NCBI GenBank assembly: GCA_900472295.1
Contig: UCIA01000023.1
Span: 149,399-213,398 of the forward strand
Length of the DNA: 64,000 nucleotides
Origin: Hyphomicrobiales bacterium
GTDB taxonomy: Bacteria > Pseudomonadota > Alphaproteobacteria > Rhizobiales > Rhizobiaceae
Direction of reading: 5' to 3'
Notes under the pieces: model-generated
Databases searched by the model: none
What the model saw: only the letters and a program-made list of their open reading frames with translations
Told to the model about the DNA's origin: nothing
Made by a program: the position numbers and the translations under genes
Shown: piece after piece, positions 16,988 through 25,045 of the stretch
Layout of the letters: the number at the start of each line of letters is the position of its first letter
How positions within the stretch are numbered: position 1 is the stretch's first letter

Positions 16988-17841
16988 TCGACATCCTGCT
17001 TGAACCCTTCACCTACAATTACATGGCCAAGGCCATATGGGTCAGCGCCCTGGTCGGCGCGGTCTGCGCTTTCCTGTCATGCTACCTCATACTCAAGGGC
17101 TGGGCGCTGATGGGCGATGCACTCGCCCATTCGGTGGTTCCGGGCGTCGCGGTCGCCTACTTGCTGGCCCTCCCCTACGCCGTCGGCGCATTCGCCTCCG
17201 GCATCATCGCCGCGCTCGGCATCACCTTCGTGCGACGCGTGACGCAGTTGCGCGAGGACGCCGTGATCGGCCTTGTGTTCACCACGCTGTTCGCCAGCGG
17301 GCTGCTGATCGCGTCGATCAGTCCGACCTCGGTCAACATCCAGTCCATCGTGCTCGGCAACATCCTGGCGATCTCCGACGAGGACGTGACCCAGGTCATC
17401 ATCATCGCAGCGGTCAGTCTGGTCATTCTCGGGTTTCGCTGGAAAGACTTGATGCTTGTCTTCTTCGACGAGAACCATGCGCGCGGCGTCGGCCTGAACC
17501 CGGGGCGGCTGCGGGTGCTGTTCTTCGTGCTGCTCAGCGCCTGCATCGTGGCGGCACTGCAGACCGTCGGTGCGATCCTGGTGATCGCGATGGTGGTTAC
17601 CCCCGGCGCCACCGCCTACCTGCTGACCGACCGGTTCGGCGTCATGATCCTGCTGGCGATGGCGATCGGCGCGACGACGAGCGCGGTGGGCGCCTATCTC
17701 AGCTTCTTTCTCGACGGCGCGACCGGCGGGCTGATCGTGGTGTTTCAGACCGTGGTCTTCCTGATTGCCTTCGTCTTCGCGCCCAAACATGGCCGGCTCG
17801 CCGCGCGGCGTGCGGCACGTGCAGCATCCGAGGCCGCCTGA
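16984..17841 (+). CDS. sitC: Mn/Fe ABC transporter permease, SitC-like
   Basis: 285 aa, ABC-3 family permease with about eight hydrophobic segments. The family motif CYLILKGWALMGDALAHSVVPG near residue 35 and the ICVAA-type region (VAALQTVGAILVIAMVVTPGAT) are present. The start is a GTG overlapping the sitB stop by four bases. It is paralogous to the next gene; the two probably form a heterodimeric channel. Confidence 0.87.
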   Translation: MIDILLEPFTYNYMAKAIWVSALVGAVCAFLSCYLILKGWALMGDALAHSVVPGVAVAYLLALPYAVGAFASGIIAALGITFVRRVTQLREDAVIGLVFTTLFASGLLIASISPTSVNIQSIVLGNILAISDEDVTQVIIIAAVSLVILGFRWKDLMLVFFDENHARGVGLNPGRLRVLFFVLLSACIVAALQTVGAILVIAMVVTPGATAYLLTDRFGVMILLAMAIGATTSAVGAYLSFFLDGATGGLIVVFQTVVFLIAFVFAPKHGRLAARRAARAASEAA

Positions 17842-18692
17842 TGATGACGATCTGGTCCTGGATTGCCGAGCCGCTCAGCCACGAATTCATGCGTCGCGGT
17901 CTCGCCGTCGCCGTCCTGGTCGGCGCGATCTGCGCCGTGCTGTCCTGCTATCTCGTTCTGAAGGGCTGGTCGCTGATGGGCGACGCCGTCTCGCATGCCG
18001 TGTTGCCGGGCATCGTGCTCGCCTATATCGTCGGAATCCCGCTTGCGGTCGGCGCCTTCGTGGCGGGGCTCGGCTGCGCGCTGACGACGGGCTATCTCAA
18101 GCAGCACAGCCGGATCAAGGAGGACGCCGTCATGGGCATCGTCTTCTCCGGCATGTTCGCGTTCGGCCTGGTGCTGTTCGTCAAGGTCGAGACCGACCAG
18201 CATCTCAATCATATCCTGTTCGGCAACATGCTCGGCGTTCAGTGGCGCGACGTGATCGAGGCGGCGGCCATCGTCGTGCCGGCGATCCTCATCGTTCTGG
18301 CCAGGCGCAAGGACCTGCTGCTCTATTGTTTCGATCCGGCCCATGCGCGCGCGATCGGCCTGCCCGTCAACCTCTTGCATTTCGGGCTGTTGACCCTGCT
18401 CGCGCTGACCATCGTGGCTTCGTTGAAGGCTGTCGGGATCATCCTCGTCATCGCCATGCTGATCGCACCGGGAGCGATCGGCTTTCTGCTGACGAAGAGT
18501 TTTGAGCGCATGCTCGCCATTGCGGCGGTCGCCGCCATCGGCTCGAGCGTCGTGGGAACGATCCTCAGCTATCACATCGACGCCGCCACGGGTCCGACGA
18601 TCGTCGTCGTCCAGGCGGGGGTGTTCCTGCTTGCCTTGTTGCTGTCGAAGCGGGCACGCCGACAGATGGAACCGGCCGTCCCGGGAGAATAG
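17841..18692 (+). CDS. sitD: Mn/Fe ABC transporter permease, SitD-like
   Basis: About 283 aa. Its ATG shares one base with the sitC stop (TGATG). It is clearly homologous to sitC (CYLVLKGWSLMGDAVSHAVLPG; ALTIVASLKAVGIILVIAMLIAPGA) and ends in a short basic tail. It is the last gene of the operon and converges on the btuC-like gene with only 18 bases between, without an obvious terminator there. Confidence 0.87.
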   Translation: MMTIWSWIAEPLSHEFMRRGLAVAVLVGAICAVLSCYLVLKGWSLMGDAVSHAVLPGIVLAYIVGIPLAVGAFVAGLGCALTTGYLKQHSRIKEDAVMGIVFSGMFAFGLVLFVKVETDQHLNHILFGNMLGVQWRDVIEAAAIVVPAILIVLARRKDLLLYCFDPAHARAIGLPVNLLHFGLLTLLALTIVASLKAVGIILVIAMLIAPGAIGFLLTKSFERMLAIAAVAAIGSSVVGTILSYHIDAATGPTIVVVQAGVFLLALLLSKRARRQMEPAVPGE

Positions 18693-18710
18693 CCGCACGC
18701 CCCTGAGAAA

Positions 18711-19724
18711 TCAAAGGCGATTGCGAATGACCATCGCGACCACGAAGAACGCGCCGATCGAACTGGTGATGATGCCGATCGGCAGCTCCTGCGGCGGCAG
18801 CAGGGTCCGCGCCAGGAGATCGCTTGCCAGAAGCAGCACGGCGCCGAGCACCGCGCAGCTGGCAACCAGACGCAAATGCAGGGGGCCGGCAAAAGGCCGC
18901 GACAGATGCGGGATCATCAGACCGACGAAGCCGATGACGCCGGCGACCGAGACAAGAATTGCGGTCGAGAATGCAGCGACGAGAAAGGTCGTCCTGCGCA
19001 TCCGCGCCACCGGCACGCCTAGGCTTTCGGCGGCATTTTCGCCGGCCAGGAAAGCATCGAGCCGGCGGTGGTTCCACAGCGCATAGGCAAGGATGGTGCC
19101 TGCGCCGAGCGCGCCCAGCCAGATATTGTCCCAGCGCGCCAGGCCAAGGCCGCCCATGGTCCAGAACAGCACCGAATGGGCGGCGCGCTGGTCGCCGGCA
19201 AAGACCAGATAGTTGGTGAGCGCGGTGAACAGGAAGGAGACGGCGAGGCCGGCGAGGATCAGCCGCTCAGGCCCCTGCCCCTTCACCCGCGCCACCAGCA
19301 CCAACACGACGCAGGCCGCCAGGATGCCGCCGGTGAAGGCAGCTATCGGCAAGGTCCAGATACCGAAACTGTCGCCGAAGACGGTGATGACGGACACCGC
19401 GCCGGCGGCGGCCCCCGACGACAGACCGAACAGGAACGGATCGGCGAGGTCGTTGCGGGTCACCGTCTGCAACAGTGCGCCAACGATGCCGAGGCCGGCG
19501 CCGACGCAAATGGCCAGGATGGTTCGAGGCAGCCGCAGATCGACGACGATCTTGCCGACCGGGCCGGACACGTCGTGACCGCCGAGCCCGATTGCACGGC
19601 CGAGCGCTGCGACGACGTCGGCCAGCGGTATCAGCGTCGAGCCATAGGCGATCGACAGCAAAGCGAGAGCGGCGATCGCCACCGCTCCCACCAGCATGAC
19701 CGGTACGAATGCCCTGTGCGGCAA
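18711..19724 (-). CDS. btuC: FecCD-family ABC permease, BtuC-like
   Basis: About 337 aa with some nine to ten hydrophobic helices. FecCD/BtuC hallmarks are clear: RLPRTILAICVGAGLGIVGA, QTVTRNDLADPFLFGLSSGAAAGA, GVIGFVGLMIPHLSR and ELPIGIITSSIGAFFFV-like end. I place the start at a TTG (19724) that follows AGGAA. A longer frame to 19838 would overlap btuF and translate through a palindromic repeat, so I reject it. It is the last gene of the riboswitch operon and would form the membrane channel with the ATPase gene. Confidence 0.8.
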   Translation of the reverse strand: MPHRAFVPVMLVGAVAIAALALLSIAYGSTLIPLADVVAALGRAIGLGGHDVSGPVGKIVVDLRLPRTILAICVGAGLGIVGALLQTVTRNDLADPFLFGLSSGAAAGAVSVITVFGDSFGIWTLPIAAFTGGILAACVVLVLVARVKGQGPERLILAGLAVSFLFTALTNYLVFAGDQRAAHSVLFWTMGGLGLARWDNIWLGALGAGTILAYALWNHRRLDAFLAGENAAESLGVPVARMRRTTFLVAAFSTAILVSVAGVIGFVGLMIPHLSRPFAGPLHLRLVASCAVLGAVLLLASDLLARTLLPPQELPIGIITSSIGAFFVVAMVIRNRL

Positions 19725-19741
19725 GCTCAGATTCCTAGCTG

Positions 19742-19790
19742 GAGCATGTCGTTGCCCCAAAACCGCTGCACACTTTTGGGCGACATGCTC
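19742..19790. repeat. Palindromic interspersed repeat, AAACCGC core, copy 1
   Basis: 49 bases with perfect 10-base outer arms GAGCATGTCG / CGACATGCTC and inner CCCCAAAA / TTTTGGG pairing around the core AAACCGCTGCACACTTTT. It overlaps the btuF stop codon by two bases and separates btuF from btuC. The same core occurs at 44111-44153 and 50857-50900 with different arms. It resembles the RIME-like palindromic elements of rhizobia. Confidence 0.75.
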
Positions 19791-20736
19791 AGAACGCTTC
19801 CGGATGCATCGCCCTGGCGATCTTTCCGATCGCCTCAATGTTGGCCGGCCCAGGCGTCAGTTCGGCATAACGCAACGCCACGAAGCGCTCGTTCTTGACC
19901 GCATCGGTTTCCTTCATCGCCGGATGCGCCTTGAGGAAATCAAGCAGCTTCTTGTAGCCGCCGCCATCCTGGTAATCGAGCAGGATGAGAAATTGCGGGT
20001 TGCGCGACGCCACCGTCTCCCAGTCGGTGTTACCCCAGCTGGTGTCCATGTCGGCCATGATGTTGTCGCCGCCGGCAGCGGTGATCATGGCGCTCGGAAT
20101 GGCGAACTTGCCTGATGTAAACGGCTTGTCTTCGCCGGAGTCAAAGAGGAACACTCGCGTGCCCTTGTGGTCGCCGACCTTGGCGGTGATGGCGGCCAGC
20201 TGCGCCTTCCAGCCGGAGACAAGTTTCTCGGCGTCGGCCTCCTTGCCAAAAATCTTGCCCAGCTTTTCGACGTCGCCATAGAGCAGGTCCATCGAGGCGG
20301 CGGGCCGGTTCTTGTCGAGATGGACGCAGCTTTCCGTCAGCACCAGCGTCTTGATACCGTGCGGGGCGAGTGTGTCGGGCGTCACTTCGCCGCCCGGCTT
20401 CATGCCGTAATACCAGCCGGCGAAGAAGAAATCGGGCTCGACCGCGACGAGGTTTTCCATCGTCGGATATTTAGGCGCCAGTTCCGGAATAGATCCCTGC
20501 TCGGCCTTGAATTCCGGACCGACCTTGTACCAGCCGGTGATACCGGTCAGGCCGACGATCGAGGGCTGCAGCTTCAGCGCAAAAGCCATCTCGGCCATGT
20601 TGAGATCCTGGATGACGGCGCGCTTGGGCGGCGCGCCGAAGGTCAGCGGCTTGCCGCAGCTGTCGACCGTCACCGGGAAGGCAAAGGCGGCGGAGGCAAA
20701 CAGCGAGGCGGCAAGCGACAGAACGAGGCGTTTCAC
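19789..20736 (-). CDS. btuF: Periplasmic cobalamin-binding protein of ABC transporter, BtuF-like
   Basis: 315 aa starting at GTG 20736 behind AAGGAGC. There is a signal peptide (LVLSLAASLFASAAFA), then a class III (TroA/BtuF-fold) binding protein: KRAVIQDLNMAEMAFAL, VGLTGITG, EPDFFFAGWYYGM and a C-terminal lobe. Typical ligands of this fold are B12, haem or ferric siderophores; the cobalamin riboswitch at the operon start favours B12 or a cobamide precursor. It follows btuD by 38 bases. Confidence 0.8.
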   Translation of the reverse strand: MKRLVLSLAASLFASAAFAFPVTVDSCGKPLTFGAPPKRAVIQDLNMAEMAFALKLQPSIVGLTGITGWYKVGPEFKAEQGSIPELAPKYPTMENLVAVEPDFFFAGWYYGMKPGGEVTPDTLAPHGIKTLVLTESCVHLDKNRPAASMDLLYGDVEKLGKIFGKEADAEKLVSGWKAQLAAITAKVGDHKGTRVFLFDSGEDKPFTSGKFAIPSAMITAAGGDNIMADMDTSWGNTDWETVASRNPQFLILLDYQDGGGYKKLLDFLKAHPAMKETDAVKNERFVALRYAELTPGPANIEAIGKIARAMHPEAF

Positions 20737-20774
20737 GGGCGGTGCTCCTTGGATGGGTTTTGAAATTGATTGGG

Positions 20775-21563
20775 TCAGGATGGTGATGACACGCGATTCG
20801 GAACTTCAAAGACGGTGAGTTCGCGGTCTTCTGTGGGGTGGCGCAGGCGCAGCACGTCGATGCCGAAGACCTCGCGGATCAGCTGCTGGGTCAGCGCCTC
20901 GCGTGGCCCGGCCAGGGCGTGCAGGCGCGCAGCACTCATCACCGCGACCCTGGTGGCGAAGGGTGCGACCAGCGACAGATCATGCAGCACCGCAACCACC
21001 GTCATGCCGAAGCCGGCGACAAGATCGAGCAGTTCGCCGCGGGCGCGTGGATCGAGGTGATTGGTCGGCTCGTCGAGGAACAGGATGCGCGGCTGCTGGG
21101 CGATGGCGCGCGCCAGTTGCGCGCGCTGGCGCTCGCCGCCGGACAGCGAGCCGATGGTGCGGGCGGCGAACGGCAACAGCCCGGTCCGGCGCAGTGCATC
21201 GACAACGATGTCGCAGTCTTCGTGCCGGCGCCGCAGGCCGGCATGCGGAACCCGGCCAAGCTCGACATAGTCGCTCACGCCGAGCCTGGGATCCGGCTGG
21301 TCTGTCTGGCCGACGACGGCCATGTGCAGCGCGCGCTCGGCGGTTGAAATCCTGTCCAGCCGGCGACCGAGAAACGCCACTTCGCCCGCGCTTGGCCGCA
21401 GCGTGCCGCTGAGCATGCGCAACAACGTCGTCTTGCCGGCGCCGTTGGGGCCGATGATGGCGAGGCGATCGCCCGCCGCCACCGACAGGCTGACGCCATC
21501 GACCAGCAACCGGTCATTGGCGGTGGCGGTCAGCATGCTGGCTTCGAGAAGCGGCGCGATCAT
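20775..21563 (-). CDS. btuD: ABC transporter ATPase, BtuD-like
   Basis: About 262 aa from ATG 21563, which overlaps the stop of the DUF1636 gene (ATGA). Walker A is GPNGAGKTTLL, signature LSGGERQR, Walker B ILFLDEPTNHLD and switch AVLHDLSL. The layout matches FepC/BtuD-type ATPases that serve FecCD permeases. A longer open frame upstream runs through the DUF1636 gene and is not used. Confidence 0.85.
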   Translation of the reverse strand: MIAPLLEASMLTATANDRLLVDGVSLSVAAGDRLAIIGPNGAGKTTLLRMLSGTLRPSAGEVAFLGRRLDRISTAERALHMAVVGQTDQPDPRLGVSDYVELGRVPHAGLRRRHEDCDIVVDALRRTGLLPFAARTIGSLSGGERQRAQLARAIAQQPRILFLDEPTNHLDPRARGELLDLVAGFGMTVVAVLHDLSLVAPFATRVAVMSAARLHALAGPREALTQQLIREVFGIDVLRLRHPTEDRELTVFEVPNRVSSPS

Positions 21564-22042
21564 GGTCTGCCCGTTGTCGGACAACCGGGAATGCGGGCCG
21601 GAATACGGGCAAGCGTCTTGCCCGCGAGCCCGGCCGGGCGCTGCCCGGAATTGCACCAGCCATCGGCAAGCGAGGCATAGAGTTTTGCGAACCGCACGAG
21701 GTCGCCGGCGTCGGCCTGCGCATCGATGGAGCCGAAGAGATAGGCGGCCTTGCCGGGCGCCTGGAAGCCGACCGTCAGCGGCCGCGAACAGCCCGCCATG
21801 CAGGCCACGCCTTCGACCGCAAAGCCCTTTGCCACCGCCGGCTCGTAATGGGCAGCGAGCCGGGCGCGCAGATCGGTGCAAAGGCCCTCGCCCGACCTGA
21901 TCCCGGTCACGAGATCGCGGCAAAGCGTGCACACGATGATGCGGTGGATGTCCAACCTTCCGTCACTTTCTAAAACTGGCGACGGAAGGCAGCCCAGGCA
22001 GCCGGTCGACAAGACCGGTGCCCACGTCTCCTCCCGGCACAC
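21560..22042 (-). CDS. DUF1636 family cysteine-rich protein, first gene of the B12 operon
   Basis: Up to 160 aa from a GTG at 22042. The conserved domain begins near residue 33 (IHRIIVCTLCRD) and continues LCTDLRARLA, VACMAGCSRPLTVGF and DAGDLVRFAKLYASLADGW. The paired CTLC and CMAGC cysteines suggest metal or corrinoid binding. DUF1636 genes are recalled as often linked to cobalamin-related loci, but their biochemical role is not established. The start is uncertain: homologues seem to begin close to IHRI, and a TTG 12 bases upstream of it is another option. Directly after a cobalamin riboswitch and overlapping btuD. Confidence 0.75.
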   Translation of the reverse strand: MCREETWAPVLSTGCLGCLPSPVLESDGRLDIHRIIVCTLCRDLVTGIRSGEGLCTDLRARLAAHYEPAVAKGFAVEGVACMAGCSRPLTVGFQAPGKAAYLFGSIDAQADAGDLVRFAKLYASLADGWCNSGQRPAGLAGKTLARIPARIPGCPTTGRP

Positions 22043-22061
22043 CCCGTCCGGTCAACTCATT

Positions 22062-22254
22062 GAGATGGCAGGTCTCCTGGCTCACGGGTCTCAGCGCCAT
22101 CCTGCCTTCCCAGCCTTGCCGGCCAGTGGCTTGTCGGATTTTGCTCGCCGCTTACAGTTGCGGGGGCAGCCACGGCCTCGATCCCATAGGGATTTCACCG
22201 TGTTCCCTTTTCACCCCTGACCTTTCGGCGCGGGGACCATCACGCGACGCAGCC
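22062..22254 (-). ncRNA. Cobalamin (B12) riboswitch
   Basis: Read on the minus strand the region holds the conserved blocks of the adenosylcobalamin riboswitch in order: CGCCGAAAGG, GGGAACACGGTGAAATCC, GGCTGCCCCCGCAACTGTAA, GCCACTGG, GGGAAGGC and the 3' GAGCCAGGAGACCTGCC. It ends about 25 bases before the first gene of the DUF1636-btuDFC operon, so effector binding should reduce expression of B12 uptake. The outer boundaries are approximate. Confidence 0.95.
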
Positions 22255-22262
22255 TAGTTTTC

Positions 22263-22899
22263 CATCGGTCGCGCCGCAATGAATTTCTGTGACGGTTGCT
22301 CCACTTTGCATTGGCAAGTTATGTAATATCATAACAACTAGAGGGTATCCCGTCGCCCTGTCAAGCCGCAGCGCCACGCAAAGCCGGATCGGGTCAGGCC
22401 AAGGGCCTATTTCCCCAAAACCCTGTTCCGCCCTCCCCAAGACCGACCCTGCCCGGTCCGTTGCGGTCCGTCGGGAAGGATTTTTGCGTCTGTTCGGATC
22501 TGTTCACCGGCGATCTCGGCTGGGTCGAGGGCGCGGTTGCCAGCGCCGAAAGTGCCGCGACATTTTTCGCCCGCGGATCCATGCGGGTCCGCAAGGCTGA
22601 CGTTTCGGCAGCAGCTTGCTGAGCCGCGGATTGACCATCTGATCCTCGGAGCCGGCGCTCGCCGACCCGTCAGCAGCCCGCCTTCGTCAAGGCCGGTCGC
22701 CAAAACATCGGAAAATTTTCAGAAACCGATCGGGATTTCAGCCGCCGAAACGCCGAATGAAAGCGTGCTGGTGAAACGGGCGGACTGACTTCGATTTGCG
22801 CCAAAAACGCCCCCTCTCCCAGCCAGGATCGTTGCCGCCGTTTCGGCGACAGCCGCTTGCGCGAACATGAAAAGTCCGCACCCTTGAGGGAGAAACAAA
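22263..22899. other. Long intergenic region between the B12 operon and the FAD monooxygenase remnant
   Basis: 637 bases with no open frame that I can support. The left end should contain the promoter of the leftward riboswitch transcript: a minus-strand TTGACA (22364-22359) and an AT-rich palindrome at 22318-22335. The right end holds GAGGGAG ahead of the monooxygenase ATG. The middle shows nothing recognisable. Confidence 0.6.
22318..22335. promoter_or_regulatory. AT-rich palindrome in the riboswitch-operon promoter
   Basis: GTTATG-TAATAT-CATAAC, six-base arms perfectly inverted, about 65-80 bases upstream of the riboswitch on the minus strand and close to the presumed -10 region. It may be an operator for a protein regulator acting in addition to the riboswitch, or merely an AT-rich promoter core. 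Confidence 0.4.
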
Positions 22900-24151
22900 A
22901 TGAGCACGGCTCAACCAAAAGTCCTTATTGCCGGTGCCGGTCCTACCGGCCTGACGCTTGCGCTTTGGCTCACCCGTCTCGGCGTTCCGGTCCGCCTCTT
23001 CGACAAAGACGCAGGTCCCGGCGAGACATCGCGGGCGCTGGCCGTCCAGGCCCGCACGCTGGAATTCCACCGCCAGATCGGCATTGTCGATGACGTGATC
23101 GCCGCTGGCGTGAAGATCGAACAGCTGACCGTGCACACGCCGGCCGGCATTGCCGCAAAACTGCCGCTGGCCGATTTCGGCCGCGGCATCAGCCCTTACC
23201 CGTTCGCCTTCGCCCTGCCGCAGGATGTTCACGAGCGCGTGCTGATTGCGCATCTGGAGCGCGCCGGCGTTCAGGTCGAGCGCAACACCGAGCTTGTCGC
23301 CTTCGAGGACAAAGGCAATGCGGTCGTCGCCACCTTGCGCAAGAATGGTACGGACGAGACGGTCAGCGCCGCCTATCTCGCGGGCTGCGATCGCCGACCG
23401 CTTCCGCGTCGGCCGCGTCTTCCTCGTTGGCGATGCCGGACACATCCATAGCCCGGCCGGCGGCCAGGGCATGAACACCGGCATGGGCGATGCGGTCAAC
23501 CTCGCCTGGAAACTCGCCGCCGTAGTGCAGGGCCGTGCCGATCAGCGCCTGCTCGACAGCTACGAGCCGGAGCGCATCGCCTTTGCCCGCAAGCTGATCG
23601 ACAGCACGGACCAGGCGTTTCGGGTCGCCACCAGCCGATCGCGGCTGGTCGGCCTGTTCCGCCGCTATCTGATGCCGAAGGTTTTGCGCGCGGCGCTCGG
23701 CACTGCTTTTGGATCGCGCAGGTTTTTCGGGCTGATTTCGCAGACCCGCATTCAATACCGCGCAAGCGCGATCAGCAGCGGCAAGGCCGGCGCGATCGAA
23801 GGCGGCGACCGCCTGCCCTATGTCCCGGCGGCGAATGGCGACAATTTCGAACCACTGCGCGCGCTCGACTGGCAGGTGCATGTCTATGGCGAGGTCAATG
23901 GCGAGTTCCGGGCGATGCTCGCATCGACCGGCATTCCGGTCCATGTCTTCCCCTGGTCGGACACTGCGGAAGCCGCCGGCCTGCAGCGCGACGGCGCCTA
24001 TCTGGTGAGGCCGGATGGCCATGTCGCGCTGGCCTCGCCGGTCCAGGAGGCAGCCACCTTCCAGCGCTACCTCGCCGGACTGGCGATCAAGCCAAGGCTG
24101 GCCGAGCGCGCGCCCTATCGCATCACGGGCACCATGCACAGCCTGGCCTGA
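22900..24151 (+). pseudogene. FAD-dependent aromatic-ring monooxygenase, internal deletion
   Basis: The first part (22900 to about 23385) encodes a good flavin-monooxygenase N-terminus: GAGPTGLTLALWLTRLG for FAD binding, RALAVQARTLEF, and up to AYLAGCD. The remainder continues in another frame from about 23385 to 24151 with RVGRVFLVGDAGHIHSP (the GD/FAD motif), GGQGMNTGMGDAVNLAWKLAA and a C-terminal thioredoxin-like domain. PheA/TfdG-type enzymes are about 500-550 aa; here roughly 120-140 residues of the substrate domain after GCDG are missing and the two parts are out of frame. The junction lies near TGCGATCGCCGA. The product is almost certainly inactive. Confidence 0.85.
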
Positions 24152-24279
24152 TTGCTTGGCGCGCCGACCTGGTCGTCGGCGCTGATCAATCCCAACCATC
24201 CCCTCTTTTCACCATCGGCTTTCGCCGTGCGCGCGCTTGCGCCGCTGTGAACCCTACTCAACCGAAAGGAAACCGACCC

Positions 24280-24687
24280 ATGGACCCCTTCTTTGGAAAT
24301 CTGCTTGTCCGCTTCAATGCCGGCTTTCTGATCCTGGCATCGGCCGGCGGGCTCGCCACCGACATTGCCGGCTCGTTCTTCGGCACCGGTGCCGAGGCTG
24401 TTCTGCTTGGCAATGCTCCGGGCACCGGCATCGGCTTCATCGAGGCGCATGGGCTGGCCCTGATCATCGGCGTGACGCTCTGGCGCATCGCCTACTCCCG
24501 CACCTGGCACGCCTTCCTGGTTGCCGTGCATGCGCTGCTTGGAACCGCGAACCTTGCGTTCTGGCAGTTCTTCATCGCCGCCGACGTGCTCGTCGTCGGC
24601 TACGTCACAACCGCGGCGCACGTCCTGTTCGTGGTTGCTCACCTGGCGGCACTGGCGGGCTCGGCCCGGCTTGCCGCTTCCCACTAG
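24280..24687 (+). CDS. Small integral membrane protein of unknown function
   Basis: About 135 aa from ATG 24280, preceded by AAAGGA; an in-frame ATG 33 bases upstream is less well placed. Hydrophobic throughout, with about four transmembrane helices (GFLILASAGGLATDIAG, EAHGLALIIGVTLW, AFLVAVHALLGTANLAF, TAAHVLFVVAHLAALAG). It vaguely resembles DoxX-like four-helix proteins, but I see no signature. It lies 128 bases after the broken monooxygenase and 25 bases before the next gene, so may share their transcript. Confidence 0.7.
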   Translation: MDPFFGNLLVRFNAGFLILASAGGLATDIAGSFFGTGAEAVLLGNAPGTGIGFIEAHGLALIIGVTLWRIAYSRTWHAFLVAVHALLGTANLAFWQFFIAADVLVVGYVTTAAHVLFVVAHLAALAGSARLAASH

Positions 24688-24712
24688 ACTTTCAACATCT
24701 GGAGAAACGAAA

Positions 24713-25045
24713 ATGCCTTTGAAATCGGTGAAGAAAATCCGCTCGCTCGCTGCCGTGATGGCCGTTGCGCTCGGCGTCGTCGAAGTCGCCGGCGCAACCG
24801 TGCCGGCGCTCTCTCTGGTCGGCGAGGCGCAGGCCCGTGTCGGTGCTCCCTGGACACCGCGCAGCGCCGCCGGCGTCGCCCGCCGCGCCACCGCATGGCG
24901 CGTGCTGCGCCACACCACGGCCTGGGTCGCCAGGCTGCCGGCGGGCTGCGTGCGCACCAAGGTCAACGGCTTCGACGTCTGGCGTTGCGGCGCCACCTAT
25001 TATCGGACCTATCAGGGCCGTTACATCGTCGTGGTCGTTGATTGA
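24713..25045 (+). CDS. Small secreted or membrane-anchored protein, unknown
   Basis: About 110 aa from ATG 24713 with GGAG upstream. The N-terminus is basic (KSVKKIRS), then hydrophobic with small residues and a possible cleavage site near GEAQARVG. The mature part is Arg/Ala/Trp-rich with two cysteines (PAGCVRTKVNGFDVWRCGATYY), which could form a disulfide, and ends in a run of Val. No family is recognised. Its 3' end overlaps the convergent winged-helix gene by 25 bases. Confidence 0.6.
   Translation: MPLKSVKKIRSLAAVMAVALGVVEVAGATVPALSLVGEAQARVGAPWTPRSAAGVARRATAWRVLRHTTAWVARLPAGCVRTKVNGFDVWRCGATYYRTYQGRYIVVVVD

Noticed and set aside
22318..22335. Assigning the palindrome as a Zur box
   Set aside because: The arms resemble it only loosely and lack the TGTTATA core; it is kept as an unassigned palindrome.
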